Assembly: GCA_028715885.1 (NCBI GenBank)
Contig: JAQUQX010000011.1
Coordinates: 1-48,672 of the forward strand
DNA from: Candidatus Methanoperedens sp.
Lineage (GTDB): Archaea; Halobacteriota; Methanosarcinia; Methanosarcinales; Methanoperedenaceae
Length of the DNA stretch: 48,672 nucleotides
Direction: 5' to 3'
Both the position numbers and the translations under genes were made by a program. The notes under the pieces are model-generated. The model did no database searches and was not told the origin of the DNA. It worked only from the letters and a program-made list of their open reading frames with translations. Below are positions 16,399 to 24,774 of the stretch, one piece after another. Numbering within the stretch: the stretch's first letter is position 1; every line of letters begins with the position of its first letter.

Positions 16399-17184
16399 TT
16401 ATATCTCCAGGAATTTTTGTCTTAGCTCTTTTGCCTTCTCAATTGCAATATCCACTATATAATTTATCTGTTCGGTGGTAAGAGGGTGTACGCCGCTCTT
16501 CTGCATGCCTGACAATGCCCCTTTCTGGTTGGATATAACGGTCAGCTTCGTGCCTGCTATTCTTTGCTCGTTCAGCGAAGGGTCAAGCATTATTGAACCG
16601 CCTATTTCAACGGCTGTTATCGCTACAGGTACATCCCTTATCGGGACAGGTGAATCTTCGCCGAGATCAAACCGTTTGGCAGGCAGTTTTGCGGTCAAGA
16701 GCGCTGCAATGGAACCTAGCGCCGCCGCATCCATTATGTTGCCGCCGTCGTCAAGCACATGAACGTCTATGAAGACCATCCACACCTTTTCCCCGGCTGT
16801 GACGCACAGCTTGGAAAGGTCAATGGCGCCCGACTCGCGGATACCCCTATCCACAACCCTTGCAAGTTCAATGGCATCCTCTCTCGGGGGACCCGATTCA
16901 AACACAGGCGAAGCCAGGGGAATAAGCTCAAGGTTGGTAATAATCACACCTTGGTCAGGCGTGTCCGGGAACGGTGTGCCCGGCTGGATTTTCACGCCTA
17001 CGACTACATGCGTATCTCCCAGTTTCACGCGCGCCGACCCTTCAGCTTTTTCAATAACATTTGTATCGATTTGTATTTCCCTGTACTGGTCAAATGCTCT
17101 GCCGTCCTCTCTCTCCCCCTTAATCATGAGATTATATATGTAATCTTTATGAAGTTCAGCCATTATCTCGCTACTCAAGGACAT
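16399..17184 (-). CDS. rrp42: exosome complex subunit Rrp42 (RNase PH-like, non-catalytic)
   Basis: This Rrp42 has about 261 residues from the ATG at 17184. The frame stays open upstream to 17334 inside rrp41, but that extension has no homology. An ATG at 17163 ([11 protein letters not shown]) is an alternative start. It forms the hexameric RNase PH ring with Rrp41 and contributes to phosphate and RNA binding but not to chemistry. [43 protein letters not shown] and [13 protein letters not shown] are recognisable. It overlaps the rrp41 end by 14 bases. Confidence 0.94.
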   Translation of the reverse strand: MSLSSEIMAELHKDYIYNLMIKGEREDGRAFDQYREIQIDTNVIEKAEGSARVKLGDTHVVVGVKIQPGTPFPDTPDQGVIITNLELIPLASPVFESGPPREDAIELARVVDRGIRESGAIDLSKLCVTAGEKVWMVFIDVHVLDDGGNIMDAAALGSIAALLTAKLPAKRFDLGEDSPVPIRDVPVAITAVEIGGSIMLDPSLNEQRIAGTKLTVISNQKGALSGMQKSGVHPLTTEQINYIVDIAIEKAKELRQKFLEI

Positions 17185-17902
17185 CACCTTCCACCTGTGA
17201 AGAGTATTTTTCAACGAGTGCTGCCTTCTGCATCTCGGAAATAGCCACGCACCCTCTCTTTGCCATCTCAAGCCCTTCCTTGAATTCCTCGTTAGTAAGA
17301 TGACCGTCCATCTGTAACAGTGTAATCTTACCATCGGGCGTCATCGCAATGGGCATGTCAGCCTGTCCGTAATTATCCTCATCCTTATTCAGGTCAAGAA
17401 CAAGTGTGTCATCCACCTTTCCCACAGCACACGCTGAAACCAGGGATTTCATGGGGATGCCTGCATCTGCAAGGGCTATGGAAGCTGCATTAATCCCCGC
17501 GGTTCTTGTGCCCGCATCAGCCTGGAGAACCTCCACAAAAATATCAATTGCTGAACGGGGAAAATATTCCTCAAATATAACAGGCTCCAGCGCCTCGCGG
17601 CTCACCTTTGACACTTCAATACTTCTTCTATCAGGGCCCGGACGCTTGCGTTCTTCAACAGAAAACGACGCCATGTTGTACCTGTACCGCACAACTGCGC
17701 TGGTTGATTTCTGCTGATGGCGGGGATGAACCTCCCTGGGCCCATAAACAGCAGCAATTACCTTGTTTCCGCCGAATTCAAAATAACATGATCCATCTGC
17801 TCTGTTCAAAACTCCCACCTTGATTTTGATGGGTCTTAATTCATCGGGTTTTCTGCCATCAAGGCGAATACCGTTTTCTATCAACTTTTCTGGTTTGCTC
17901 AT
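17171..17902 (-). CDS. rrp41: exosome complex catalytic subunit Rrp41
   Basis: A 243-residue RNase PH-fold phosphorolytic 3' to 5' exoribonuclease. [16 protein letters not shown] at the start and [19 protein letters not shown] are family hallmarks. [20 protein letters not shown] supplies the RNA- and phosphate-binding arginines. [17 protein letters not shown] carries the catalytic aspartate region. It degrades or tails RNA together with Rrp42 and the Rrp4 cap. The gap to rrp4 is 46 bases, the largest inside this part of the operon. Confidence 0.96.
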   Translation of the reverse strand: MSKPEKLIENGIRLDGRKPDELRPIKIKVGVLNRADGSCYFEFGGNKVIAAVYGPREVHPRHQQKSTSAVVRYRYNMASFSVEERKRPGPDRRSIEVSKVSREALEPVIFEEYFPRSAIDIFVEVLQADAGTRTAGINAASIALADAGIPMKSLVSACAVGKVDDTLVLDLNKDEDNYGQADMPIAMTPDGKITLLQMDGHLTNEEFKEGLEMAKRGCVAISEMQKAALVEKYSSQVEGDVLE

Positions 17903-17948
17903 AAAATTCCTCTTCTCTTTCTTCTTCCTTTATATTGTCATAAAAGCA

Positions 17949-18755
17949 TTATTTACCATTACCGAGGAGCTCATCCAGAATTCCTCCGGACTTTTCCTCT
18001 TCAACTTTTTCATGCTCAACTGCTATTTTTTCTTCTTCGATATGTTCTTCTGTCTTAATTTCTTCTTTCTCTACTTCTTTTTCAGGTTCTTTACCCTGCT
18101 TACCTTTTTCTTCTTTTAAAAACCTGGTCATCCTGTCAGTCAGACCTGAAATATGGGATTCTCTTTCTATCTTTAAGATTGCTTTCACTGCCAGATCCAA
18201 ATCCTTATCCTTGCCTGTCAACAATATCCTTCCATTCTGCCCGACAAAGATGCTGCACCGGGTTTCGTTTTTCAGCATTGCAATCATCGAACCGCTTCTA
18301 CCGATTAACCTCGGCACTTTAGAAGGCGTTACCTCGATGATGCGCCCTTCTTTAATCTGCCGTAACCTCTGGTCATTAAGGGTTAACTCGACTTTCATAG
18401 TTGGGTCTACGTCCGCTACAAGTGCCATTATCGAATCCCCTACATTGAGATATTTGGACATGTCTGTGTTCTCAATCCGCCTTGGGAATTCGGAGATGTG
18501 CAGCAACCCCTCATACGGCGAGCGGATATCAACAATCCAGTTAGAAAAAGAGACTTCGGTTATTATGCCTACAATCATATCGCCTGGTCTTGGAATATAT
18601 TTACCTGAAAGCGAAACGACTTTGATACGATTTTTCAATGACGCTATCCCGAAAACTGAAGAATATACTTTGCCATCTTCAACATACGTACCTTCATCAG
18701 CCCGGTTTATATCGTCAGATAAAAATTCACCTGGGATTACTAATTTTTTATCCAT
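17949..18755 (-). CDS. rrp4: exosome RNA-binding cap subunit Rrp4
   Basis: About 268 residues with an N-terminal domain (VIPGEFLSDD), a central S1 domain (DMIVGIITEVSFSNWIVDI) and a KH-like domain with GRSG (VPRLIGRSGSMIAMLK). The C-terminal 50 residues are Glu/Lys-rich and longer than in many archaeal Rrp4 proteins; they are probably disordered. I prefer the ATG at 18755, because GTGAT five bases upstream serves as ribosome binding site. A GTG at 18764 overlapping the sbds stop is the alternative. The protein caps the RNase PH ring and guides poly(A)-rich RNA. Confidence 0.94.
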   Translation of the reverse strand: MDKKLVIPGEFLSDDINRADEGTYVEDGKVYSSVFGIASLKNRIKVVSLSGKYIPRPGDMIVGIITEVSFSNWIVDIRSPYEGLLHISEFPRRIENTDMSKYLNVGDSIMALVADVDPTMKVELTLNDQRLRQIKEGRIIEVTPSKVPRLIGRSGSMIAMLKNETRCSIFVGQNGRILLTGKDKDLDLAVKAILKIERESHISGLTDRMTRFLKEEKGKQGKEPEKEVEKEEIKTEEHIEEEKIAVEHEKVEEEKSGGILDELLGNGK

Positions 18756-18760
18756 TTTTA

Positions 18761-19456
18761 TCACTTTAATAATTTAGTCTCTGCACAGCCTTTGGTGAGA
18801 CCGTTTAATAGAGCGTACAGTTCATCCTGCATTCCCGCCGGTATTGTAATAACGCCAATCCATGAGCCGTCGTTTTGCCATTCCTGCTTTGTAAGGCTCC
18901 CGAATTTTGCAACGCTTCCGTATGCTTTTGCCGCAAATTCTGGGGGGAGTTTTACTGCGATTCTTACCTCTTCAAAACGTATCGGGATGATGGGTCTTAT
19001 CGCCTTCATGGTTATATTGACCATCTCATCCACGCTTTTCATGGGGTCGATATGAACGCCTGCTTCAGCCATTGCAGCCTCTATCCGCGCGGGAGGATGC
19101 GGCGCTTTCGTCTGGGGGTTTATTGCATTTCTGGCTATCGCTGCGATTACCTGCCGTTTTTTTTCTTCCTGTATCTTTTTCTTCTGTTCGGTGGTAAGCT
19201 GAAGCTCGCCTTCCGTAATGATTTTTTCTGCTACCTTTATTGCATCCGTAGTGCCGAATGCATTGATAACGTCCTGCTCTGCGGGTCTGTCCCCGTTTTT
19301 AGCATCCGAGAACACATCTTCGACTGCCAGGATGTTTTCAACTTTTACCTGGTCGCCTCTTTTAAAAGCAAGCGCTCCATCAGGTTCAACAAAAACCTCA
19401 AAAGTCTTGCCGTGGGTTTTGAGTCGTGCGATTATGGACTCATCAAGAGCGACCAT
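18761..19456 (-). CDS. sbds: ribosome maturation protein SBDS
   Basis: A 231-residue archaeal orthologue of the Shwachman-Bodian-Diamond protein, which in eukaryotes releases eIF6 from the 60S subunit together with EFL1. The N-terminal FYSH domain spans about residues 5-90 (FEVFVEPDGALAFKRG). A helical middle domain carries TEQKKKIQEEKKRQVIAAIARNA split over two segments. The C-terminal ferredoxin-like domain begins near residue 165 (IPIRFEEVRIAVKLPPEFAA). It sits between psmA (6-base gap) and rrp4, the conserved archaeal order. Confidence 0.96.
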   Translation of the reverse strand: MVALDESIIARLKTHGKTFEVFVEPDGALAFKRGDQVKVENILAVEDVFSDAKNGDRPAEQDVINAFGTTDAIKVAEKIITEGELQLTTEQKKKIQEEKKRQVIAAIARNAINPQTKAPHPPARIEAAMAEAGVHIDPMKSVDEMVNITMKAIRPIIPIRFEEVRIAVKLPPEFAAKAYGSVAKFGSLTKQEWQNDGSWIGVITIPAGMQDELYALLNGLTKGCAETKLLK

Positions 19457-19462
19457 CTATAC

Positions 19463-20236
19463 TCACTCTTCTGTTTTCTTTTTCTTTTCCTTTCCTTTGA
19501 CTTCCGAGGCGTGCATCTTTATGACCTGTTCCACGTATTTCTCTACCTCGGACGGCTGGAGTTTCCTGAACTTCCTGTTTGAGAGCTCTATTATCCCCAC
19601 TTCAATCGTTGAAGCATTGAATACGCCTTCGGTGGTGCTGTGAAGCGCGTCAAGCCCCAGAAGAATAGCGTCTTCTAATTTAATATCGTCAGTGTATTTC
19701 TTCTCAAAGACTTCCATGGTCTCCGTCCTTCCGGAACCGATGCCTGTGGCTTTGTATTCAAGTAAAGCGCCGCTCGGGTCTGTCTCGAAAAGGCACGCTT
19801 TGCTGTCGTCAACCCCTGCTATCAGAAGCGCGGTTCCAAACGGTCTTACGCCGCCGTATTGCGTATATGTTTGTTTGAAATCGCATATTTTTTTGGATAG
19901 CGTTTCAACGCCTATCGGCTCATCATACGTAACTTTATTAATCTGCGCTTCAACCCTTGCCCTGTCTATGAGAGCCCTCGCGTCAGCCACAAGCCCGGAT
20001 GTGGCTGCTCCGATATGATCATCAATCTGGAATATCTTTTCTATTGATGCGGCTTCAAGGAGCTTGCTTGTAACCCGCTTATCAACCAGTAAAGCCACCC
20101 CGTCAACAGCCTTCACTCCTACTGCTGTTGTTCCGCGTTTTACAGCTTCACGTGCATATTCTACCTGAAACAACCGTCCATCAGGGCTGAAAACAGTTAT
20201 AGCCCTGTCGTATCCCATTTGTGGTGCCATTTGCAT
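19463..20236 (-). CDS. psmA: 20S proteasome alpha subunit
   Basis: A 257-residue proteasome alpha subunit. [24 protein letters not shown] is the universal alpha-type N-terminus that gates the pore. KGTTAVGVK-like and [13 protein letters not shown] elements follow, along with [18 protein letters not shown], where alpha subunits bind the Rpt/PAN tails. The lysine-rich C-terminus is normal. M3 ([10 protein letters not shown]) could be the start instead of M1. It is expressed with the RNase P and exosome genes, so protein and RNA turnover are linked here. Confidence 0.97.
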   Translation of the reverse strand: MQMAPQMGYDRAITVFSPDGRLFQVEYAREAVKRGTTAVGVKAVDGVALLVDKRVTSKLLEAASIEKIFQIDDHIGAATSGLVADARALIDRARVEAQINKVTYDEPIGVETLSKKICDFKQTYTQYGGVRPFGTALLIAGVDDSKACLFETDPSGALLEYKATGIGSGRTETMEVFEKKYTDDIKLEDAILLGLDALHSTTEGVFNASTIEVGIIELSNRKFRKLQPSEVEKYVEQVIKMHASEVKGKEKKKKTEE

Positions 20237-20283
20237 TATATCATCTCCTGAAAAACCGCAATTACTATATTTTACGTTCCTGT

Positions 20284-20646
20284 TTATTCTTTCTTCGGTT
20301 CTAACTCTTTAATGAGTGTCTTTTGTATAAACTTTTCCGTTGCTCCTTTGATAGTACCGGAGATTCCCATAACTAAAATGGAAACGCGGACTCCCCGTAT
20401 GCTATTGATACACGCCAGCGCAGCCCTTGTCTCCCAGGTTTTTTCCCGTGCGCAGCGAATTATCCCATATTTACCGTCAAAAGATAAAAGCTGTAAAGCC
20501 GTCTCGCTGCATCCCACATCGCCGAACAACGAGCCGAAAGATGTCAAAATTTCATTAAATAACTGCTGGCGGTTTATTGCCTCCCCGGATGCAATCTCAA
20601 AAGCGATATACCGTTTCTTGTCACGCAAGGTTGGAATAGTTTTCAT
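20284..20646 (-). CDS. rnp2: ribonuclease P protein component 2 (Pop5)
   Basis: A 120-residue Pop5 homologue, which with Rpp30 activates the RNase P RNA for tRNA 5' processing. [12 protein letters not shown] opens the RRM-like fold. [16 protein letters not shown] and [24 protein letters not shown] are conserved segments. The start ATG overlaps the rnp3 stop by four bases. The 47-base gap to psmA is probably read through in one transcript. Confidence 0.92.
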   Translation of the reverse strand: MKTIPTLRDKKRYIAFEIASGEAINRQQLFNEILTSFGSLFGDVGCSETALQLLSFDGKYGIIRCAREKTWETRAALACINSIRGVRVSILVMGISGTIKGATEKFIQKTLIKELEPKKE

Positions 20647-21305
20647 ATTATTTCAACGCCATCCTGTATATAATCCGGACTTTTTCTTTTTAATATCCCA
20701 AGAGGCGCTGCGCTCATGGCATCTACTGCTTCTTTTGGGGTCATGCCGAAAAGACCGGAAAGTGCAGCCATTTCTCTCGGGGTGCGCAGGTCGTAAACTG
20801 AATGTGCATTGCCTGTGAGAATCATTGATACGTCATACTTCCGCGCATGTTTCAGGTTTTTCCTCATTTTAATCAATTCCTGCACTCGCCCATCCCCGCG
20901 CAGCCGGATAAGCAAACCCAGGTTAAAACCGATTGCAACGGAGTTGTCACTTGCAGCCTTTGCCAGCACGTTGTTGAACTGCGCAGGCTGTAAAAGAATG
21001 TCAAGCCCTTCGGTTTCCACGGAGGCGCGATTGAATTCTTCGTCTCCACCCCGGACTACCAGTATATCACCGCTATTTTTGTGTTTTTTTATTTCTTCCC
21101 TTAGTCTTCCGGGTTTACACGAAATCTCAATGTCCCTGTAAATTGAAAAGCCCGGAGGTATTGTCTCCTTATCCGGAACCTGCGTGTTAATGACAGCGAT
21201 TCCGGAATATCCGTATCTCTGTGCCTCAAAAGCCATTCTGGCAATTGAGCCTGAGCCTTCCGGATGAATAATGAGGTCATAAAACTTGGAGTCAAACAGC
21301 GACAT
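20643..21305 (-). CDS. rnp3: ribonuclease P protein component 3 (Rpp30)
   Basis: A 220-residue Rpp30-type TIM-barrel subunit of RNase P. FYDLIIHPEG at the start, VVRGGDEEFNRASVETEGLDIL and VAIGFNLGLLIR in the middle, and SMILTGNAHSVYDLRTPREMAALSGLFGM split near the end are family features. It is the first gene of the minus-strand superoperon (rnp3 to the Vms1-like gene). Its upstream region (21306-21404) also holds the aIF5A promoter on the other strand, so the two units share a compact divergent control region. Confidence 0.93.
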   Translation of the reverse strand: MSLFDSKFYDLIIHPEGSGSIARMAFEAQRYGYSGIAVINTQVPDKETIPPGFSIYRDIEISCKPGRLREEIKKHKNSGDILVVRGGDEEFNRASVETEGLDILLQPAQFNNVLAKAASDNSVAIGFNLGLLIRLRGDGRVQELIKMRKNLKHARKYDVSMILTGNAHSVYDLRTPREMAALSGLFGMTPKEAVDAMSAAPLGILKRKSPDYIQDGVEII

Positions 21306-21360
21306 TATTTGGCTTAATAATTCTATGGTTTGATATAGTTATGCGGTCTTAATAATCGAC

Positions 21361-21378
21361 ATATTTATTATATAATAA
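21361..21378 (+). promoter_or_regulatory. TATA region of aIF5A
   Basis: ATATTTATTATATAATAA is an A/T run containing a TATA box about 25 bases before a plausible start site near 21390. A GAGGAG ribosome binding site follows at 21392-21397, then the ATG at 21405. Confidence 0.55.
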
Positions 21379-21404
21379 GCTATCATGGGACGAGGAGAAT
21401 TGCA

Positions 21405-21791
21405 ATGAAGGAACAAGTCGAAGTACGGACGTTAAAAGAAGGAAAATATATCCTGATAGATGAAGAGCCCTGTGTTATCAAAAGTATTTCTCATGCAAAA
21501 ACCGGAAAGCACGGCTCTGCAAAAGCAAGAATCGATGCCATAGGTATTTTTGACGGCTCCAAGCGCTCAATCGTTGCTCCTGTAACAGACAAGACATACG
21601 TCCCTCTTGTAGAACGGAAAAACGGGCAGGTTTTATCGGTTGCAGGCGATGTGGTGCAGATAATGGATAATGCTGATTATTCCACGCTCGAACTTAAAAT
21701 ACCTGAGGAGCTAAAAGGTAAAATCGAGGCGGGAAAGGATATTTCCTATCTTATTTCGATGGGAAAAATGAAGATTGATATGCGTGTGTAG
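21405..21791 (+). CDS. translation factor aIF5A (hypusine-containing)
   Basis: A 128-residue archaeal IF5A, orthologue of bacterial EF-P. The SH3-like N-terminal domain carries the hypusination loop HAKTGKHGSAKARID; K35 in T-G-K-H-G is the modified lysine. The C-terminal OB domain starts near residue 72. It stimulates peptide-bond formation at difficult sequences. The stop codon is followed immediately by the ATG of agmatinase, a pathway partner because hypusine derives from polyamine-type precursors, with agmatine reported in archaea. Confidence 0.95.
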   Translation: MKEQVEVRTLKEGKYILIDEEPCVIKSISHAKTGKHGSAKARIDAIGIFDGSKRSIVAPVTDKTYVPLVERKNGQVLSVAGDVVQIMDNADYSTLELKIPEELKGKIEAGKDISYLISMGKMKIDMRV

Positions 21792-22676
21792 ATGCGAAAT
21801 ACTATTTTTGCCGATGCAAACTCTGATTATAAAAAAGCAAGATATGTAATTTGCGGGGTGCCTTTTGACGACACTTCATGTTTCAGGAAGGGGAGCAGGA
21901 TTGCGCCTCAGGAGATGAGGGCAGCTTCCTACAATTTTGAGGCATACACTAACTTTTTCGATGTCGACCTCCGGGACATCAATATTCACGACGCCGGCGA
22001 CCTTGGGGTAGCAGAAAATGTAGATGCAACCCTTGATATGATTTCAGTTCATGCCGAAAAATACGTAACTGACGGAAAAATACCAATTATGCTCGGCGGG
22101 GAGCATTCCCTTACATATCCTTTCGCCAATGCCTGCAAGAAAAAATATCCCGACCTTGGGTTCGTGGTTCTTGACGCGCACATGGACTTGCGGGAGGAGC
22201 ACGAAGGTGAACGGAACAGCCATGCGTGTATATCAAGACACATTATCGAAGAGGTCACTAAAAAATACGTTTCCCTGGGTATAAGGAGCGGGACACGCGA
22301 GGAATACCAGTATGTTAAGGAAAATAACGTCATGGTGTTTTCAGCAGAAGATGTTTTTTCAGCGGGCATCGAGAAGATATTGAAGGAAATTAATGATTTT
22401 ATCAAAGGTCCAGTTTATTTATCCATAGACATGGACGCAATAGACCCTGCATATGCACCTGCGCTCGGGACACCCGAACCTTATGGACTTACGCCGCGCG
22501 ATGTCAGGTCTGTAATTTCCTGCCTTGCGCCTTATGTAGTGGGCTTTGACCTTGTCGAGATTGCGCCTGCTTACGATTCGGGTAATACCGCATTGCTGGG
22601 AGCTAAGCTTGTGCGCGATTTCATAGCTGCGAGCGCGAAAAAGCTGGATTGGAACAATAATTTAAACACAGATTAA
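21792..22676 (+). CDS. speB: agmatinase (ureohydrolase)
   Basis: A 294-residue ureohydrolase with all binuclear manganese motifs: GGEHSLTYP (His ligand), VVLDAHMDLREE (D-x-H-x-D), SHACISRHI (substrate loop) and LSIDMDAIDPAYAPALGTPEP (D-x-D). The length and GTPEP loop fit archaeal agmatinase, which converts agmatine to putrescine and urea or participates in deoxyhypusine formation. It abuts aIF5A with no spacer. Arginase or formimidoylglutamase activity is less likely but not excluded by sequence alone. Confidence 0.92.
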   Translation: MRNTIFADANSDYKKARYVICGVPFDDTSCFRKGSRIAPQEMRAASYNFEAYTNFFDVDLRDINIHDAGDLGVAENVDATLDMISVHAEKYVTDGKIPIMLGGEHSLTYPFANACKKKYPDLGFVVLDAHMDLREEHEGERNSHACISRHIIEEVTKKYVSLGIRSGTREEYQYVKENNVMVFSAEDVFSAGIEKILKEINDFIKGPVYLSIDMDAIDPAYAPALGTPEPYGLTPRDVRSVISCLAPYVVGFDLVEIAPAYDSGNTALLGAKLVRDFIAASAKKLDWNNNLNTD

Positions 22677-22682
22677 TTTTAA

Positions 22683-22757
22683 TGGGATAGCGCGGATTTG
22701 AACCGCGGTCTAAGCGTCCCAAACGCTCAAGGATGGACCAGGCTACCCTACTATCCC
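22683..22757 (-). tRNA. tRNA-Pro (anticodon TGG)
   Basis: A 75-base cloverleaf on the minus strand. The acceptor stem GGGATAG pairs with CTATCCC, with discriminator A and no encoded CCA. The D arm is GGGTAGCCTGGTC..., the anticodon stem GAGCG/CGCTT surrounds the loop TTTGGGA (anticodon TGG, Pro), and the T arm is CGCGG-TTCAAAT-CCGCG. No intron is seen. It lies six bases after the agmatinase stop on the opposite strand. Confidence 0.95.
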
Positions 22758-22924
22758 GTGGGGCGTTCCAGTAATAGCGTGATAAGATAAAAAGGTTGCC
22801 CAATAGGTTCCATGATTGTGAGAAAAACCAACTAACTAAAAAATCCCCTTTCTAATTTGATTGATATCCCGAATATGGGCTGAAAAATTCAGGGTATTGA
22901 CAGGTACCAGATAAAACACACTCT

Positions 22925-23353
22925 TTAATGCGCCCCTCCACCTTCCGCATGCTCCGCCGCATATCTCTCCGTAATCAGCGCGCGCCGCAGCTTGAACAAT
23001 ACCTTCTGCTTATCGAAATTATACTGCTCAGCAAGCGTCTTGACAAGTCTCTTCTTTGAACCGCCCTTTAGAACCATCTCAGCCATTACAGCATCCACGA
23101 ACTCCTTACTCGGGTCGGCTTCTTTCTTTGTTTCTGGCTTGGTTTCAGCTTTTGCTTCAGGTTTAGCCTCAGCTTTAACTTCGGCTTTTGGCGCCTCCGG
23201 ATTTACTTTGGATACCTCTTTGACAGCTTCGGTTTTTTGAATCTGTGACGGCGCTTTAACTGCTACCGCAGTCTTTTCCTTTTTCGCCTCTGGTTTTACC
23301 AGTCCGAGCAGCGTTGCTTTAGTCGCTTCCTTAACAGCCTTTTCTTCTGCCAT
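22925..23353 (-). CDS. Ala/Lys/Glu/Pro-rich protein with folded C-terminus, last gene of the Hdr operon
   Basis: About 142 residues from the ATG at 23353, which is preceded by an excellent GAGGTGAT site. The upstream GTG at 23362 is part of that site. Residues about 1-80 are low complexity, with EVKAEAKPEAKAETKPET-type repeats, and are probably a disordered linker. Residues about 82-142 (DPSKEFVDAVMAEMVLKGGS, KTLAEQYNFDKQKVLFKLRRA) look like a small helical domain, ending in a Gly/His tail. No family is recognised. The gene begins five bases after the stop of the molybdopterin-type gene, so it is a coexpressed partner, perhaps a tether or assembly factor for the complex. Confidence 0.75.
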   Translation of the reverse strand: MAEEKAVKEATKATLLGLVKPEAKKEKTAVAVKAPSQIQKTEAVKEVSKVNPEAPKAEVKAEAKPEAKAETKPETKKEADPSKEFVDAVMAEMVLKGGSKKRLVKTLAEQYNFDKQKVLFKLRRALITERYAAEHAEGGGAH

Positions 23354-23358
23354 ACCTA

Positions 23359-24774
23359 TCACCTCGAAATCTCAACAGGTGTAATTGTTCCCTTCTCAAT
23401 CCCGAACTTCCTGCACGATAGCAGTACATTATCCGGCACTGGCGCAACCTTGAACCTCTTTTCTATTGCGCTGCCGTTTGACTTTATCATGAGCATTCCA
23501 CCCTTCAGGAGCTTGAGCGCCCTGACCGTGTTAAGGCTCAGTTCAACAAAATCGTTATCATCGGATAAGTTAGACCACATGAATGGGTTGAACACACTCA
23601 CAAGCGCGGTCTTTGCCTCAGGTTGTTTTGGCGCCGCCTGTATGGCGCCGTATGCGGGTCTTTCATATTTCGGAATCGTGAACTCGTCGATTGCAGCAAC
23701 CCCAAGCGCCTTTTTCACCGATTCGTGCAGTGAATTGAAATCGAATTTGGTGCCTGCAACGATGCCGAGTGCATCAAGACCATTCGTTCCCGCGCCGCCC
23801 AGCGCCTGCGCCCGCCCTTCATTGTTAATGAGCGTGCCCTTTTTTTTATACAGGGGCTCGTGGGCAATTACGATGTTTGCTTTTGTATCAGGCGCCTGCC
23901 CTGTCTGGACTATGAGGTTCGTGAGTTTTCCAAGAGCCTCGGATGGTATTAGTTCAAGCGGATTTGATTCGAGACAGAACAATGTCTTAATCGTCCCTTT
24001 ATTAATATCATCAACAAGCTGCGCCAGCGACTTTTGTTTTGCATCCTTTGACATGATATACGCGCCAGTTGAATTCGCAAACGGTTTGAGGAACGTCACT
24101 TTAGCGCCTGCGTTCTTTGCAAGGGAAAGCACGCTCTTTACCTGCTCCACATCTGAAAACGGATGGAAATCAGCTATGATGAGTGAATCTTTTGTAAACT
24201 GCAGCTTTGAGACATCCTCAGGTCTGATATTTTCAGTCGCCAGCGCTAAATCTTTCCACCAGACTGCTGTAATTTTCGCTCCTTTATTTTTAGCAGAAAT
24301 CAGGCGCCGAACTATCAGTGGATACTGCTCGTATGGGTCGATGAAAAGCACGATATGCTTTGCATTTTCTATTTCACTGTAGGGTATCCCTACGCTCAAC
24401 GTCTGATACGTATCCTTCGGAAGCCCCTCAAAATTTACTCCTGTGCATAAATACGATTCAGATGCTTTCCGCAATGCCAGAAGCTCTTCACAGGTTGTAT
24501 TGCCAAATGATAGGAATGCTGTGGAACCTTTTCCAGCTGAAATCCTCTTTGCAGCTTCTTTAGCAGCATCTTCAATTGATGTTTCCTTGCCATCTACCAT
24601 CGACTTTATCGGCTTGTAGAAACGCGGAAGGCTCATCCCGAACCTGCACAGCTTTCCAGCATTGGCAGGTGATGATTTCCTGAAATCAACATCAAGCGCT
24701 CTGTTCTCGCGAATGTATAATCCACAGCCGAAATTGCAGCCGGGGCAAATCGTTGAATAAATAGTATCACTCAT
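23359..24774 (-). CDS. molybdopterin-oxidoreductase-like protein (FdhA/NuoG-like), lacks C-terminal cofactor domain
   Basis: A 471-residue protein. The N-terminus carries the [4Fe-4S] motif of MopB enzymes (C10-x2-C13-x3-C17 and C43 in KLCRFG). The body resembles FdhA, NuoG and FwdB domains: LIADFHPFSD, FCLESNPLELIP, and KGTLINNEGRAQALGG, the NuoG/FdhA-type E-G-R-x-Q motif. The usual catalytic Cys or selenocysteine stretch after the second domain is not found. Only a short C-terminal remnant (GGMLMIKSNGSAIEKRF) stands for the dinucleotide-binding domain, and known FdhA enzymes are about 200 residues longer. It may be an electron-transfer or scaffold subunit, as NuoG is. It overlaps its upstream FdhB-like neighbour by eight bases. 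Confidence 0.8.
   Translation of the reverse strand: MSDTIYSTICPGCNFGCGLYIRENRALDVDFRKSSPANAGKLCRFGMSLPRFYKPIKSMVDGKETSIEDAAKEAAKRISAGKGSTAFLSFGNTTCEELLALRKASESYLCTGVNFEGLPKDTYQTLSVGIPYSEIENAKHIVLFIDPYEQYPLIVRRLISAKNKGAKITAVWWKDLALATENIRPEDVSKLQFTKDSLIIADFHPFSDVEQVKSVLSLAKNAGAKVTFLKPFANSTGAYIMSKDAKQKSLAQLVDDINKGTIKTLFCLESNPLELIPSEALGKLTNLIVQTGQAPDTKANIVIAHEPLYKKKGTLINNEGRAQALGGAGTNGLDALGIVAGTKFDFNSLHESVKKALGVAAIDEFTIPKYERPAYGAIQAAPKQPEAKTALVSVFNPFMWSNLSDDNDFVELSLNTVRALKLLKGGMLMIKSNGSAIEKRFKVAPVPDNVLLSCRKFGIEKGTITPVEISR

Noticed and set aside
17185-17334. 50-codon N-terminal extension of Rrp42
   Set aside because: It overlaps the rrp41 coding end in another frame and shows no similarity to Rrp42 proteins; the start at 17184 or 17163 is preferred.
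23090-23240. Repeated KAEAKPEAK-coding stretch considered as a DNA repeat array
   Set aside because: The periodicity comes from a low-complexity protein segment, with variable codons; no CRISPR-like spacers.
23450-24382. 310-codon plus-strand frame opposite the MopB-like gene
   Set aside because: Antisense shadow caused by codon bias; the minus-strand frame carries the Fe-S motif and operon overlaps.
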